64,000 bases of DNA, taken from Dermatophagoides farinae. Its lineage: Eukaryota > Arthropoda > Arachnida > Sarcoptiformes > Pyroglyphidae. The stretch is from positions 1,698,001-1,762,000 of the forward strand of contig NC_134680.1 of assembly GCF_024713945.1 (NCBI RefSeq). Direction: 5' to 3'. This document shows, one piece after another, positions 14,040-25,000 of this stretch. Made by a program: the position numbers and the translations under genes. The notes below the pieces were generated by a model, which did no database searches, had not been told where the DNA came from, and was given only the letters and a program-made list of their open reading frames with translations. Position 1 is the stretch's first letter, and every line of letters begins with the position of its first letter.

Positions 14040-17000
14040 TTAGACCAAGGCAAATTCAATACAATATTCACAAGCTTTCAATATATTGTTTCTCATTAAT
14101 TCTTCACAATTTTCCGATTCATAATGAAGTGGAAGATCCAATATATTAAAACATGTGTGCGCCACAGGTAAATGATCATCAGATACGTTCATTGGTTGAA
14201 TAACAATCTTGAAAAATGAAAAATCAATATTAATAGTGCAGTTACTAATTAAAAATACTTACATCCATTGATTTAACACCAGTTATTGGTATACGATCAG
14301 ATCCGGTCAAAAACTTAAGAAATTTCCGTTTTTCATCATTGGAAAACAAACCAAAAACTTTCCAGAATAGCCGAATAGTTGGATGATCCCTATTGAATGG
14401 TTCCTTATAATGAGTTGCCCGTTCAAATTCATTCCAATCGATCAATTCTTCACCTTCTACTAATTGCATCAATTCTTCGGCTTGAAATATTTGTAACACA
14501 TCTTTATCCAAAACTTTCATGAAACCATTATAGAATGATTCGAATTGTTTTTCAATCGAATTAATTAATAAATATTTCCAATACATTTCGACATATTCTT
14601 CACGATTTTCATATGTTAATTGTCGATGTTTACCATCTGGACAAAGTTCATATTCAACGGGTGAACCAAATGTATGTAATGTAATCACAAATGTCATATC
14701 GCCAAATATAGCATTAAATTCGTCTGGTTTATAAGTGGATATGAGTATTTCTTTCAGGTTTTTTGCCAAAATCGGATCCAAATCGGCAAGATCATCGAGT
14801 CCAAGATTTTCATTGAGAATTTTTTTATACAATGTTAATGGAAAAGGCAAATCGATTATCACCTACAATATAATGAAAATGAAAATTTCAAATAAAAATA
14901 TCAGACAAAGAAAAATACCTGATTATAGATGGCTAGGCCACAAAGAATTCCAACTAATCGATACATAACATCGTCTTCATCGGTCATAACATGATTAAAC
15001 CAAATCGTATTCGTTTCTTTATATTCAACAAACATTCCATATTTTTGATCCAACATTTCTTTCATGACCAGCAGGAAAAATTCTTTTTTCATTCCACGTC
15101 CGGCATCAATAGCTTCCTCACCTGAGAAAAGTACACGAAGTGGTTTTTTCAGGTCTGCCTCGCCATATCTACTGAAAAGGCAGAGCTGATGAATAGTATC
15201 TTCAACTATATTATCACGACGAACACTAATATCGATGAACGGATTCACCTGTATGGTACCATCGATCGGAATCGACATAAGTATCTGCTTACGAATCGAT
15301 AGATTTGCAGCCGATTCTTGTTGAATAGCAGAATCGGCAATCAGAATAATTGTCTTGGCCGGTGGATCAAATATGAATGGATAATTGCATAGATAAAATA
15401 CATTCGGCTCTTTGATACGATTATTTTTCCAAAGATAATAATCATATCTCAGATCAAACCAATCGCTTATACCATGAATGTAGAATTCTTTATGGGAAAT
15501 CTTTCCACTAAATTTGTTCACCGAATATAAACGTTTCAGTGCAAAAAGACATACGGCCAGATTAAAATGAATTTTACGTGGTATGAAAAAATGTTTTGTT
15601 GATGAAGATGATGGTGAATCTGGTGATCGGACTGTTAAATTATTAAAGAAATTCGAAGCTTGATGGAAAATATCATGACCTGAATTATATTCCAGCTGTA
15701 TATTCGGATCACCATTGTTTAAATTCCTTTCACTTTCTTTATATTGTTCATATAGATTAAGTTTGACACTATTCTTAAAAATTTCAATAAGATTTTTGAA
15801 AAATCTTCGATTCATATAGTACCATCGGATTTTCATACAACCAATACCACGTTCCGATAACGTATTTAATGATGTTGCATAAGCTGTAATCAATTTCTGT
15901 GATCGTTCACAATATGTTGGCATACGAAACATATGAAATAATGGCAATATTTGATAGACACGCATCACTTCTTCATCGAGTATATCAGGAAATTTATTCT
16001 TATACTTTTCATCATCTAACTCTAATCGACGTTTATGTAGGCTTGTCAAATCGGGCATATTAGGCATTATTTTACATAACAATTGATAGATCAATTCATC
16101 GATACGTTCATTTTGTGCATCTTCAATCATATTGAAACAATGGAAAGCCTGTTGCCAATTGATCCAATCATCACAAAAATTGATCGATTCTTCGAAATGA
16201 ATATTTTCTTGTTGTTTAAATTTTTGTAATTTTTTTCGTTCATCATCATTATGATTATTACGATTATCATTAGCATTGTTACCATCATTGTCATCGTTAC
16301 TTGGTGAACACAAAAAACTTGCATTCATTGATGGAAATGATGAAAAAATCGTTTCAATATAATCAACAATATCTAATGGTATTGATGATTCTTTTGAAAT
16401 GCTGGGAAATTGTTCGAAAATTTGATTTTTCATCTTAAGAATTTCATCATTAATGCTTAATCGTCGTGAATCTTTCGGCATAATTTGTTCCATATATGAT
16501 TGTGTCAGGACGAAACTATGATCACCTTTACCAGCAACAATTTCTTTACAAATATATTGCAAACGATTAGGTCCTTCTTCTTCATCCGAATCTGGATCAC
16601 TTTCATATTCATCAATCTGAAATGATAGATTTGATTCATCAAAAACAGTATCATTTGCACATACAAATTTTGCCTGTGAACATGGTTGATGTTGTTGTTG
16701 ACAGTTGTTGTATCGGTCTTCTTCAGGTTCTTCAATAATGAAATTATCATTGTTATTTTGATTATCACGAATGTCCTTTTCTTCATCTTCACTGACAATG
16801 GTTTCCATTTCATTTATTTCCATCATCAAATCGGATGATTGATGACTGGCTGATGATGATGAACTACCATCCATTGTTTGATCATTCGCCGATGAAGTAT
16901 ATGTCTTACGAAATTCTTGCTCATCCACTGATTCATCGAACAATAATAATGAACGTTGATTATCACGAACAATAACATCTTTAGTATTTAATTCACTCCA

Positions 17001-18120
17001 TGGTCCACATATCGATACGGGTAAATATTTTGAACATGTATTACCGATACCTAATTGACCGGATCCATTTAAACCAAATGAATAAATACGTCCTTGTTTG
17101 CTTACAACCAATGTATGACAACGACCACAAGAAACCTGTACGATTCGTACACCCATTAATTCGAATATTTTTCGTGGAAGAACTTCGTTCGTATTACGGC
17201 CATGTCCCAATTGTCCATACATTCCGGCACCCCATGTAAATAATCCACCTTCAAATGTTAATGCAGCCGAATGTTCATCACCAAGATTAATATAAGCAAT
17301 TTTTTGATTACGAAGAGATTTTTGCAATGTTGGTAGACAACGATTTTCAACATCACTTAGGCCTAATTGGCCGAATTCATTTTTGCCCCAAACATAAATG
17401 GCACCAGTACAGGATAATATAGCTGAATGTGAACCACCGGCAGTAATCTGTCGTACAGGTGTCCATTGTAATGATGTCAACATCATTGGCATACTAAGAC
17501 AAAAGCCCGAATTACCGAGACCAAGTTGACCGAATGCATTCGATCCCCAGGAATAAACTTCACCATCTTCAACAAAAAAATAATTAATACAAATGACAAT
17601 CAGAACAAAATCGAAACTCACTTTTTGTTAATGCAAGACAATGATTACCACCGCAACTGATCTGTATGATTTGTTTGGTAGCCAATTTCTTAATCAATGA
17701 TGGTTTAGCGATTTCGTATTCCTCACGATTACCTAGACCTAATTGACCGAAAAGATTACAACCCCAGGAAAATAGTTGACCAGCTTCGGATAATACAAGA
17801 CAATGATTCGAACCACATGATATTTTAACAATATTATGATGAATAAGGCCATCAAGTTGTTCCAATTTTTTCCATGATCCATTACGACCTAATTGTAGTC
17901 GATCATTGGAACCACAACTGAAAACGACATTTTGATCAAGTTGAATATTTTTCAACAATAACAATGTATGATTTCGACCAGAACTTAATTGTACTAGAGT
18001 ATATTTACGTCGATCATATGGTAAACGTTGTTTTCGTGGTGTCAAAATATGTTCATCTTCAATAGCACCAAGGCCAAGTTCACCATTTTCGGTATTACCA
18101 AAACAATAAACTTTTATCAT
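14040..18120 (-). CDS. HERC4: HERC4-like E3 ubiquitin ligase (RCC1 repeats + HECT)
   Basis: Exons on the minus strand: 18120-17622, 17566-14919, 14862-14263 and 14207-14040, all GT-AG and in frame, giving 1,304 residues. The start MIKVYCFGN resembles the family N-terminus; an in-frame ATG seven codons upstream (18141) is possible but adds only a poly-I stretch. Residues 1 to about 355 carry RCC1 repeats (repeated SCGxNHCLAL, GQLGLG and WG motifs), the beta-propeller for substrate or regulator binding. About residues 357-503 form an acidic, S/N/Q-rich insertion inside the last propeller segment. The C-terminal HECT domain has GEEAIDAGRGMKKEFF, DLPFPLTLYKK and the active-site motif HTCFNILDLP; the catalytic cysteine codon is 14151-14153 (about residue 1268). 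HECT ligases accept ubiquitin on this cysteine and pass it to substrates. Known HERC3/4 proteins are about 1,050 residues, so this one is longer, largely through the insertion. Confidence 0.93.
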
Positions 18121-18426
18121 TTTGACGATGATAATGATCAATTTAAATCAAATTAAAGTAATAATAATAATTTATTGATGACAGGCCATATATGATCACT
18201 GTTTATGTTGATGATGTCGACAGTTCGACATTTACATTGATAAATATAAATTGCAACTGTTTGAATGATTTTATACAACAATAACAGAACAAATACACAG
18301 ACAATGAAGACAAAAATAATAACGATATAACGAATATATATTTTTAAATCTGCTTAAAATTTAGAGATCGAGAACGATGTGCGTTTTAAAATAACAACAA
18401 TTACACAGAAAAAAAAGTGGTGGCCT
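18121..18426. other. Upstream region of the HERC4-like gene
   Basis: No ORF of note. This is the likely 5' UTR and proximal promoter of the minus-strand ligase gene. It is AT-rich and leads into the CpG-rich palindrome array that starts 307 bases upstream of the start codon. No clear TATA box or initiator was singled out. Confidence 0.45.
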
Positions 18427-18555
18427 GCGAGTACTCGCGATTTTGTGCAGTTGACAAATCTCGCCAAAATCGCGAGTACTCGCAAACGGCATACGACTAG
18501 CCGACTGACTATCGATATATCGATAGTCTACTCGCAATTTTCGCGAGTACTCGCG
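18427..18555. repeat. CpG-rich palindrome array 1 (core GCGAGTACTCGC)
   Basis: The 12-base palindrome GCGAGTACTCGC occurs at 18427-18438, 18472-18483 and 18543-18554. The first two sit in a perfect 19-base inverted repeat (arms 18427-18445 and 18465-18483, beginning GCGAGTACTCGCGATTTTG) with a 19-base spacer. The segment 18460-18483 (24 bases) recurs exactly at 28276-28299 in a second array. Such dense CpG is exceptional in this AT-rich DNA. The array may be a fold-back/MITE-type repeat or a promoter module of the neighbouring ligase gene. Confidence 0.85.
18507..18528. promoter_or_regulatory. 22-base palindrome with two TATCGATA sites
   Basis: A perfect 22-base palindrome made of two TATCGATA octamers (18510-18517 and 18518-18525) flanked by GAC/GTC. 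TATCGATA is the DRE sequence bound by DREF at housekeeping promoters in Drosophila; whether a DREF-like factor works here is inference. It lies about 390 bases upstream of the ligase start codon, inside palindrome array 1. Confidence 0.45.
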
Positions 18556-18587
18556 ATTTTCGCGACCACCCGACTGACCGATTGTTT

Positions 18588-18603
18588 TTTCGATATATCG
18601 AAA
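18588..18603. promoter_or_regulatory. 16-base palindrome TTTCGATATATCGAAA
   Basis: A perfect palindrome sharing the CGATATATCG core with the 22-base palindrome 60 bases away. Both sit in the region upstream of the ligase gene, so they may be related protein-binding sites. The function is not known. Confidence 0.35.
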
Positions 18604-18788
18604 TCATCGATGGTGTCGCTCACCGATTGTTGCAGCAATTTTGACCCCCCTTTCATTGCCTTTACCCCTCATATTAATTTAGTCGATATATATTGAAATT
18701 TAATTGATTTTATTGAAATATTAATTTATTAAAAATTTTAAATAATAAAATACATGCATATTTCACATCCAAATTGCGCCATAAAACG

Positions 18789-18983
18789 TTAATTGTCCCG
18801 TTTGACATAAATAAATCCATAATCGCGGTCCATGTTCCAAGACAATCTCCGAATTCTATCCGTGGTTCGAGATTCAATTTCCCAATTGTTCGCCGGCGAT
18901 CCTAAGTAAAAATAAATATTAATTGTTTGTTCAATTAATCTATTCATTTGCTTACCATGATCATTTTCAAGTATGTGTTCCAT
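18789..18983 (-). CDS. Possible small minus-strand ORF, spliced or not
   Basis: A 64-codon ORF (start codon 18981-18983) is open as written. It also contains a convincing GT-AG intron (donor CATG|GTAAGC after 18956, acceptor TTTACTTAG before 18901) whose removal keeps the frame and gives a 46-residue product (18983-18956 joined to 18901-18789). The downstream part has protein-like composition (WEIESRTTDRIRRLSW, then RDYGFIYVKRDN and stop). No family was recognised. It could be the last exons of a longer gene, a pseudogene remnant or chance. Confidence 0.25.
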   Translation of the reverse strand: MEHILENDHGKQMNRLIEQTINIYFYLGSPANNWEIESRTTDRIRRLSWNMDRDYGFIYVKRDN

Positions 18984-19116
18984 TCCATGAATCTTCGACT
19001 TATAATCATGTTTTCGATCGCTTCATTGATTCCAAAGATTCAATCAGCATAAAATTCAATAGGAAATAATTCAGACCATGTTCCAAAGCCTAATCTAACC
19101 CTAGCCTAACCTGATA

Positions 19117-19619
19117 TCATGTGTTGAACATGGTCAAACTATTCTTGAATTGGATGCTGATGAACAATGGAACCGCCGAATTGATCTCAAACATAATCAT
19201 CAATCGAATTTCAATTTGATGATTGTAAAATTTCAGGAACGAACCTAATAAAAAAAGATAGACCAATCTTTATTAGATATGAAGAATGAATATGTCGACT
19301 TACCGAATAAGTTGTTCCGACAATTCAATGCAGGCATGTTCTGAATAGACTTTTGAGAAATGTAAGTGTTAGAATTATTGATTGATAACGAAATTCCAAA
19401 GTTACCTGATGACGAATATAATGTTTCATTGGACATTGTACCATGTTAGTGACCAGATATCCACCAATAAATTTGTAATGTTCGGCATCATTACCATGAT
19501 TGTTTTTCTAAAGACGGCATTATATGATTCTAATGACCATTGATTTTATGCTTCAAAAGACAAGGAAAATTGTTAGCATTTTCAATCAAAGGCAAAATGT
19601 AAATTACCTCATTGACCAT
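19117..19619 (-). CDS. Candidate small four-exon gene of unknown function
   Basis: On the minus strand an ATG at 19617-19619 can be followed through 19619-19608, 19507-19406, 19349-19304 (or 19340-19304) and 19244-19117 to a TGA stop. All three introns are GT-AG, and the frame is kept throughout, giving about 92-95 residues. Exon 2 reads like real protein (AEHYKFIGGYLVTNM, then VQCPMKHYIRHQ); the C-terminal exon is hydrophobic. No known family was recognised. The reverse strand of the last exon is also open for about 40 codons, which weakens the case. It lies between a palindrome array and transposon remnants and could be a decayed gene. Confidence 0.3.
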
Positions 19620-20586
19620 GTTTTCATATATTAATCCGAATTCCAATTATCATACATCAATTATAATAATGGACTCTGAAAAAGAAAACTTGAAAAGGAT
19701 GTGATTGAATACAATTTGATGAAAAACAAAATGTCATAAATACATTTGAAAGTCACCGAAAATGGGATTTGTTCGCCAACTTGAATCATAATTACATGAC
19801 CGAACCAAACGATCTTCATCGATTTCGGGGCCAATTTTTTATCTTAGACCGCAATATGTTTTAACAACGATAATCTTGAATCGATTAATTTCTTTGTTCC
19901 AAAATTTACTGCGAAAATCCACGATTAAAATAGAAAAAAATGAAAAAATATCACGACATGATCACGAAAAATAGCTCAAAGTGAGGACAACCGTCTTCGA
20001 CGACCGTTGAGTTCGAATGTTCGATTTTCCAACGATCAAATTCAAATTTGTATGGAGAATAGAAGGGGAAAAGAAGCGCGCGACATTTGCATTGAAAATA
20101 GTTAGCTGCACTACCACTATTTGACTATGCGCAGTTGCCCATTAGTTGTACTTTGAGTTGAAATTTTTGGCGGCAAAATGAATGCATTATTTTTGCCGTA
20201 GACTTAGCATGAAAAATGAATAAAAAAATACTCATGATATGATAGATATTATCATATCAGATGCATAATTGATGAAAAAAATTATGTAATTTCAATGGAA
20301 CGTAAAAATTGTTCTTTATCACATGTTGATGATTAGTGATTTGAGCAAAAGAATTTTCGCCACTGTTTGATAAATTGGTGTCAATTTGTCAGGATTAATT
20401 GATTGATGGACAGTTATTTCATTCAAAGTCGAGCTATTTATCAATATTTATTTATTCAACAAAAACCCCTATACCTCGAAGATAGGGAAAAAAATAAATT
20501 ATAAATTCATATAAAATCATATTTGAAGAATTATAACCAAATACATCAATTCTCTTCATGTAGATTTACATCACATTGATTTTCAA
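19620..20586. other. Unassigned transposon-block DNA
   Basis: No gene recognised. The stretch is less microsatellite-rich than the intergenic DNA elsewhere in the window, which suggests old unique or transposon-derived sequence. The phrase GACCATGTT with similar flanks recurs at 18826, 19070 and 19613 on the plus strand, hinting at diverged internal duplication. The segment 20400-20586 probably includes the 3' tail of the LINE fragment. Confidence 0.4.
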
Positions 20587-20803
20587 TTAAAGTTCGTTCC
20601 GCACAAATAAACAAATCAGATGAATAGAACTGTGAGCAGTATTACCACAAAAACAAGACGTCTTATAACGATAGCCAATGCAGGTAAACATTGAATTTTC
20701 CATGTCCCGATAAAAACTGAGAGAACACAAAATGTAGATCGATAAGAATTATTTTACGATCAGATGGAAAAAATCTTTTAGTAACTTTGCGATCTTCACT
20801 CAT
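20587..20803 (-). mobile_element. 3' fragment of a non-LTR retrotransposon (LINE), frameshifted
   Basis: On the minus strand the frame starting at 20803 reads VTKRFFPSDRK, then SQFLSGHGKFNVYLHWLS, and ends at a stop. The reading continues one frame over with YKTSCFCGNTAHSSIHLIC. This is the pattern at the C-terminus of jockey/I/R1-type LINE polyproteins: a T/SGHG-F-x-YLH block followed by a CxCG...H...H...C zinc-binding motif. The shift between the two blocks shows that the copy is dead. It abuts the broken Tc1 transposase reading frame, so one of the two elements was joined to or inserted into the other. Confidence 0.55.
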
Positions 20804-21535
20804 TATTTTTTTTATTACGGAAGATGGGGGATAGTGTGGTTTTAAGAATATCGATATATTCTTCAGAATTCACACTATTGGAGCACAGTCACAACTCTGA
20901 TCTCTCACCATGCCTATTGTTAAGAAATAATTATTAAAACATGCTAAAAAAAAATCTTACCATATGGCCCCCCAAACCATCACACTGAAACCGTTGTGCT
21001 TAACCGTGGCTTGGAGCCTCTTGGCTTGGTATGCCTGATTCTTCTTGCGATACACGAATGTGCGATAAGCATCGCTAAACTGAGAAAATCGACTTTCGTC
21101 GGAAAAAATTACTTTTTTCCAATAATCAAGAGGCATTTCAGCCATTTTATTGGCCCATAAACGACGCTTGTTTATGTTTTTCTTGGATAAAAGTGGTTTT
21201 TTTCTGGCTATTCTGACGTTATATTCGGTCATCTTGGTGTATTTCTGTATCGTATTTCTCGACACATCAAGATGATTCGCCAATTCTTTGCCTGTTGTTG
21301 CCGGTGTTTTTTCAATTTGACGACCAAGTCTTCTCAATGTTTGCTCTGTTGGACCAGGTCGACCTGGTGGTTTGATGGCATTTGTCTGCCCATTTTGACG
21401 ATAAGTCTTGATGATATGTTGGACACATGAGTTACTTCTCTCTACTTTTTCGGCTATTTTGCGGATACTCAGTCCGTCTTTGTGATATTGAATCACCATC
21501 CGTCTCAATACCGTCTTTTCTAGTTGTTTATCCAT
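20796..21535 (-). pseudogene. Decayed Tc1-type transposase with an intron-like insertion
   Basis: The main ORF (21535-20957) has an N-terminal helix-turn-helix region (LSIRKIAEKVERSNSCVQHI), a GRPR-like hook (PPGRPGPT), a second HTH, and the start of the DDE domain with the first catalytic Asp in KKVIFSDESRF, ending VMVWGAIW. The frame then meets a stop. Skipping 47 bases (20960-20914, beginning GTAAG and ending ATAG) restores a Tc1-like continuation (HGERSEL), but a TGA follows. Further Tc1-like sequence (NSVNSEEYIDILK) is then seen before the frame ends at 20796-20798. The second and third catalytic residues are absent, so the copy is inactive. No terminal inverted repeats were found; a microsatellite follows on the N-terminal side. 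Confidence 0.8.
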
Positions 21536-21580
21536 GTTTTTTTTGATTGAAAATTAAAATAAATTTTTAAATATAAATAT

Positions 21581-21604
21581 ATGAATGAATGAATGAATGA
21601 ATGA
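21581..21604. repeat. (ATGA)n microsatellite and degenerate extension
   Basis: Six ATGA units, followed to about 21680 by degenerate AATGA/AATAA copies. The run begins just upstream of the Tc1 transposase start and may have replaced its inverted repeat. Confidence 0.85.
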
Positions 21605-21833
21605 AAAAATAAATGAATAAATCAATTGATCGATTGATGAATGAATCGAAAAATGAATGAATTAATGAATTAATAACTGAATAGTTGTTGGTCTTCAATC
21701 AATTTATCCTTCTCTTTATGTTTGCGCTCTCGATGTCAATGGTATCATAGTCGTTTAGATCGAAAATCGTTCAAATTATTCGTTGCACACAGCAATCATA
21801 TTCAATTTAAAAATAGGATCGAAAACAAGAATA

Positions 21834-21966
21834 TGTAGGCGTGTCCCCCATATGTAACGTTGTTTATGAATTGATTTGTTATTTGTTTATTTAAGCTTGA
21901 AAATATATTAATAAAGTTTAGTTGATTATCACCATCGGTTGTGTAAAGTCATTCTTGCATGCTACA
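21834..21966 (+). repeat. 5' LTR of the Ty3/gypsy element
   Basis: 133 bases, TGTAG...CTACA, with an internal AATAAA at 21910-21915. The sequence also contains ATTTAAGCTTG and is very short for an LTR. Confidence 0.93.
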
Positions 21967-21968
21967 TT

Positions 21969-21977
21969 TGGTGACCC
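21969..21977 (+). other. Primer-binding site (tRNA-Trp type)
   Basis: TGGTGACCC starts two bases after the LTR. It complements the 3' end of tRNA-Trp (GGGTCACCA), the primer known for CsRn1-type elements; the match is lost after the first nine or ten bases. Confidence 0.6.
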
Positions 21978-22040
21978 GTCCAACAAATAAAACATTTTTT
22001 TTTTTATTGAAAGAATATCGATTTTGTTTCAAAAAAGAAA

Positions 22041-25000
22041 ATGTCAAGCAAAGATAACAATAAACAACCACCAATACCAAAGAAACCACCAGCATCGACA
22101 CCAATTGTTGAAGATCCGCCAATGTTCTCAGAAAACTACAGTTCAATTTTCGACATTAATCCAAACAACAACGGTGGAAACAACAACAACAGCAATAACG
22201 GTGGAAACAATAGCAGTATTGAGGAGATGAGAAATATGATCTTGCAAAGTCAACAAATGGTTCAACAACTAGCGAATCTAATGATTAATCAACAGCAAAA
22301 TCATCAACAACATCAAATTGATCAACAATCCAAACCACCAACAAGAGTGGACATTCAACCATTTTGGGAAAATGACCCAGAAGGCTGGATAAAACAAGTC
22401 GAAGCAGCATTCCAAGCGGCACATGTATCCAATGAACAAGACAAATATTTTAAAATTATTTCTGTGCTTCCGAAAAATGTCATCGATTCAATCAAAACAT
22501 CAATCGATTTATCATCATTTGATCCTGGTAAATTATTAACATTGAAAAATCGTCTCATTGAGCGTTTCAAACCATCGAAAACAATGCGACGTGAACGATT
22601 GCTAAACAGAAAAAGTCTTGATGGTCTCAAGCCATCAGAAGCATGGTTTTGGGCAGTACAAATTGCTGGTGACATCTACACAAAGCCTGAACTATTGGCT
22701 CACTGGGTGAAATGGCTTCCTAGTGGTATTGCATTAACTATTGAACAACAAGTGATCCAACTTGAAAAACGATTAGATAGCTCAGCCAATGATCCACTTG
22801 TAGAAGAAAGTCTACAACTATTGATTAATACTACCGATTTGCTAGTCGAACGTCATCCAGAAAAATTTGATAATGTGTCCGCTATTCGGAAAAAACGGCC
22901 ATATTCATCATCATCATATAATAATCGTAGCCGTAGCAGAAATCGATCGTTCAGCCGTGAAAGAAATCAGCAAAGATTCGATTCGAATGGAAAGTGGTGT
23001 TACAACCATTACAAATACCGCGAAAAAGCTCGGTCATGCGCAAATCCAGCTAAATGTACGTTTAAGAAACGCCAATCAAATCGGTCGACAAACAGCATTA
23101 GTGAATCACCATCATCATCAACAACCACTACCACCGCCACTACCAGCAGCATTCAAACCATCAATCATCAGCAACAAATACCGAATCAACATCCGAATCA
23201 GCACATGCTAGCACGTGGTTCCGTTTCTTCCATCAACAACAACAACGAAAATCGATTATTCATAAAAGAATATATTTCGTCTCAACCAATTTTAATCGAT
23301 TGTGGTTCACAAATATCAATTTGGCCATATGCAGCAACAAATAGTAAACAAAGTATGAAGTATGATGACATCAAATTGTATGCGCATAATGGTACATCAA
23401 TCAATACCTATGGCAACGATATATTTAAAATCAATATCGGATTCAAAAATGATTTCTTATTCAAATTTATTGTAGCTGATTCACCATACATCTTAATCGG
23501 AATGGATTTTTTGTCCAAATTTAACATTTTGGCTGATTTTAACAAAAGAAAATTAATAGATGGCAAAACAGGTGAGAGTATCGTGGCTACACAAAAACAA
23601 TCATCATTCTATGGAATATCGGCTGTGTCTGCTAATGCCGATGTCCGAATCAAACAAATTCTCAGCAAATATCCGAACATCACTAATCCAAACATATCGA
23701 ATGAAGCCAAGCATGATATCAAACATCACATCATCGTTACCACCAATCAACCAGTTGCTTGTCTTCCAACCAGATTAGATCCCATCAGAATGCAGCAAGT
23801 GCGAAATGAAATCAACATCATGCTAGAACAGAAAATCATCGTACCATCATCATCACCATATGCTAGTCGTATCGTAGTTGTTCCCAAACCAAACGGGAGA
23901 GTTCGGGTTTGTGGTGATTATCGTGCATTGAATGCCATAACTCAACCTGATCGATATCCCATGCGCCACATTCATGATTTTGCTCAACAATTAAACAATT
24001 GTATCATTTTTTCAACAATCGACTTGGTATCAGCTTTTCATCAAATTCCACTAGCAGAATCAGATCGAAATAAAACAGCCATCACAACGCCATTCGGCTT
24101 ATATGAATATACCAGATTACCATTTGGACTACGAAATGCTCCGAGTACATTTCAACGGTTCATTGATATCGTTCTTAGAGATCTGGATTTTGTTTTTGCC
24201 TATCAAGATGACATATTAGTAGCGTCTAAAAATGAAAACGAACACGTAACACATCTTGATATATTGTTCAACAAATTAGCCGAATTTGGTTTGACAATCA
24301 ACATGGATAAATCAACATTTTTCAAAAACGAAGTAAAATTTCTTGGCCATAAAATATCAAAAGATGGAATCAGCGTATTGGAAGAAAAACTAGATGCCAT
24401 CATCAACTATCCCGTACCATCATCGGTCAAAAGTTTGAAGAGATTTCTTGGTATGGTCAATTTCTATAGAAGATTCATTCCCAATGCAGCTAAATTTATG
24501 GCATCTCTTCATGATCTAGAGAAAGTAGATGGGAATTTTGAATGGTCAACTGAAAGAATGGCTGATTTTGAACAAGTCAAATCATTATTGTCAAAAAGAA
24601 TCAAATTAGCATATTTTGATCCAAAAGCCAAATTAGTATTGAAAGCTGATGCATCTGGAAATGGCGTAGGAGCAGTATTAGAACAAAATTCTGGTGGATC
24701 TGTAAAACCACTTGGATTTTTCAGTAAAAAGTTAAAAGAAAATGAATTAAATTTACCAACATTCGACAAAGAATTATTAGCTTTGTTTCTAGCCATTCGT
24801 CATTTTGAATATTTATTAGAAGCAAGAACATTCACAGCATTTACTGATCATCGTCCATTGGTAAATGCATTGTTAACAAAAAATAACACGAAACGATCTT
24901 TGGTTCAAATGCGTCAAATGGCGTACATATTACAATTTACATCAGATATTCGGTATATCGAAGGTCATAAAAATATTGTAGCTGATGCTTTAAGCAGAGT

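Noticed and set aside
16127-16813. Minus-strand ORFs of 65 and 102 codons within the HERC4-like gene
   Set aside because: Out-of-frame readings of the acidic insertion and linker; the main frame has clear RCC1/HECT motifs.
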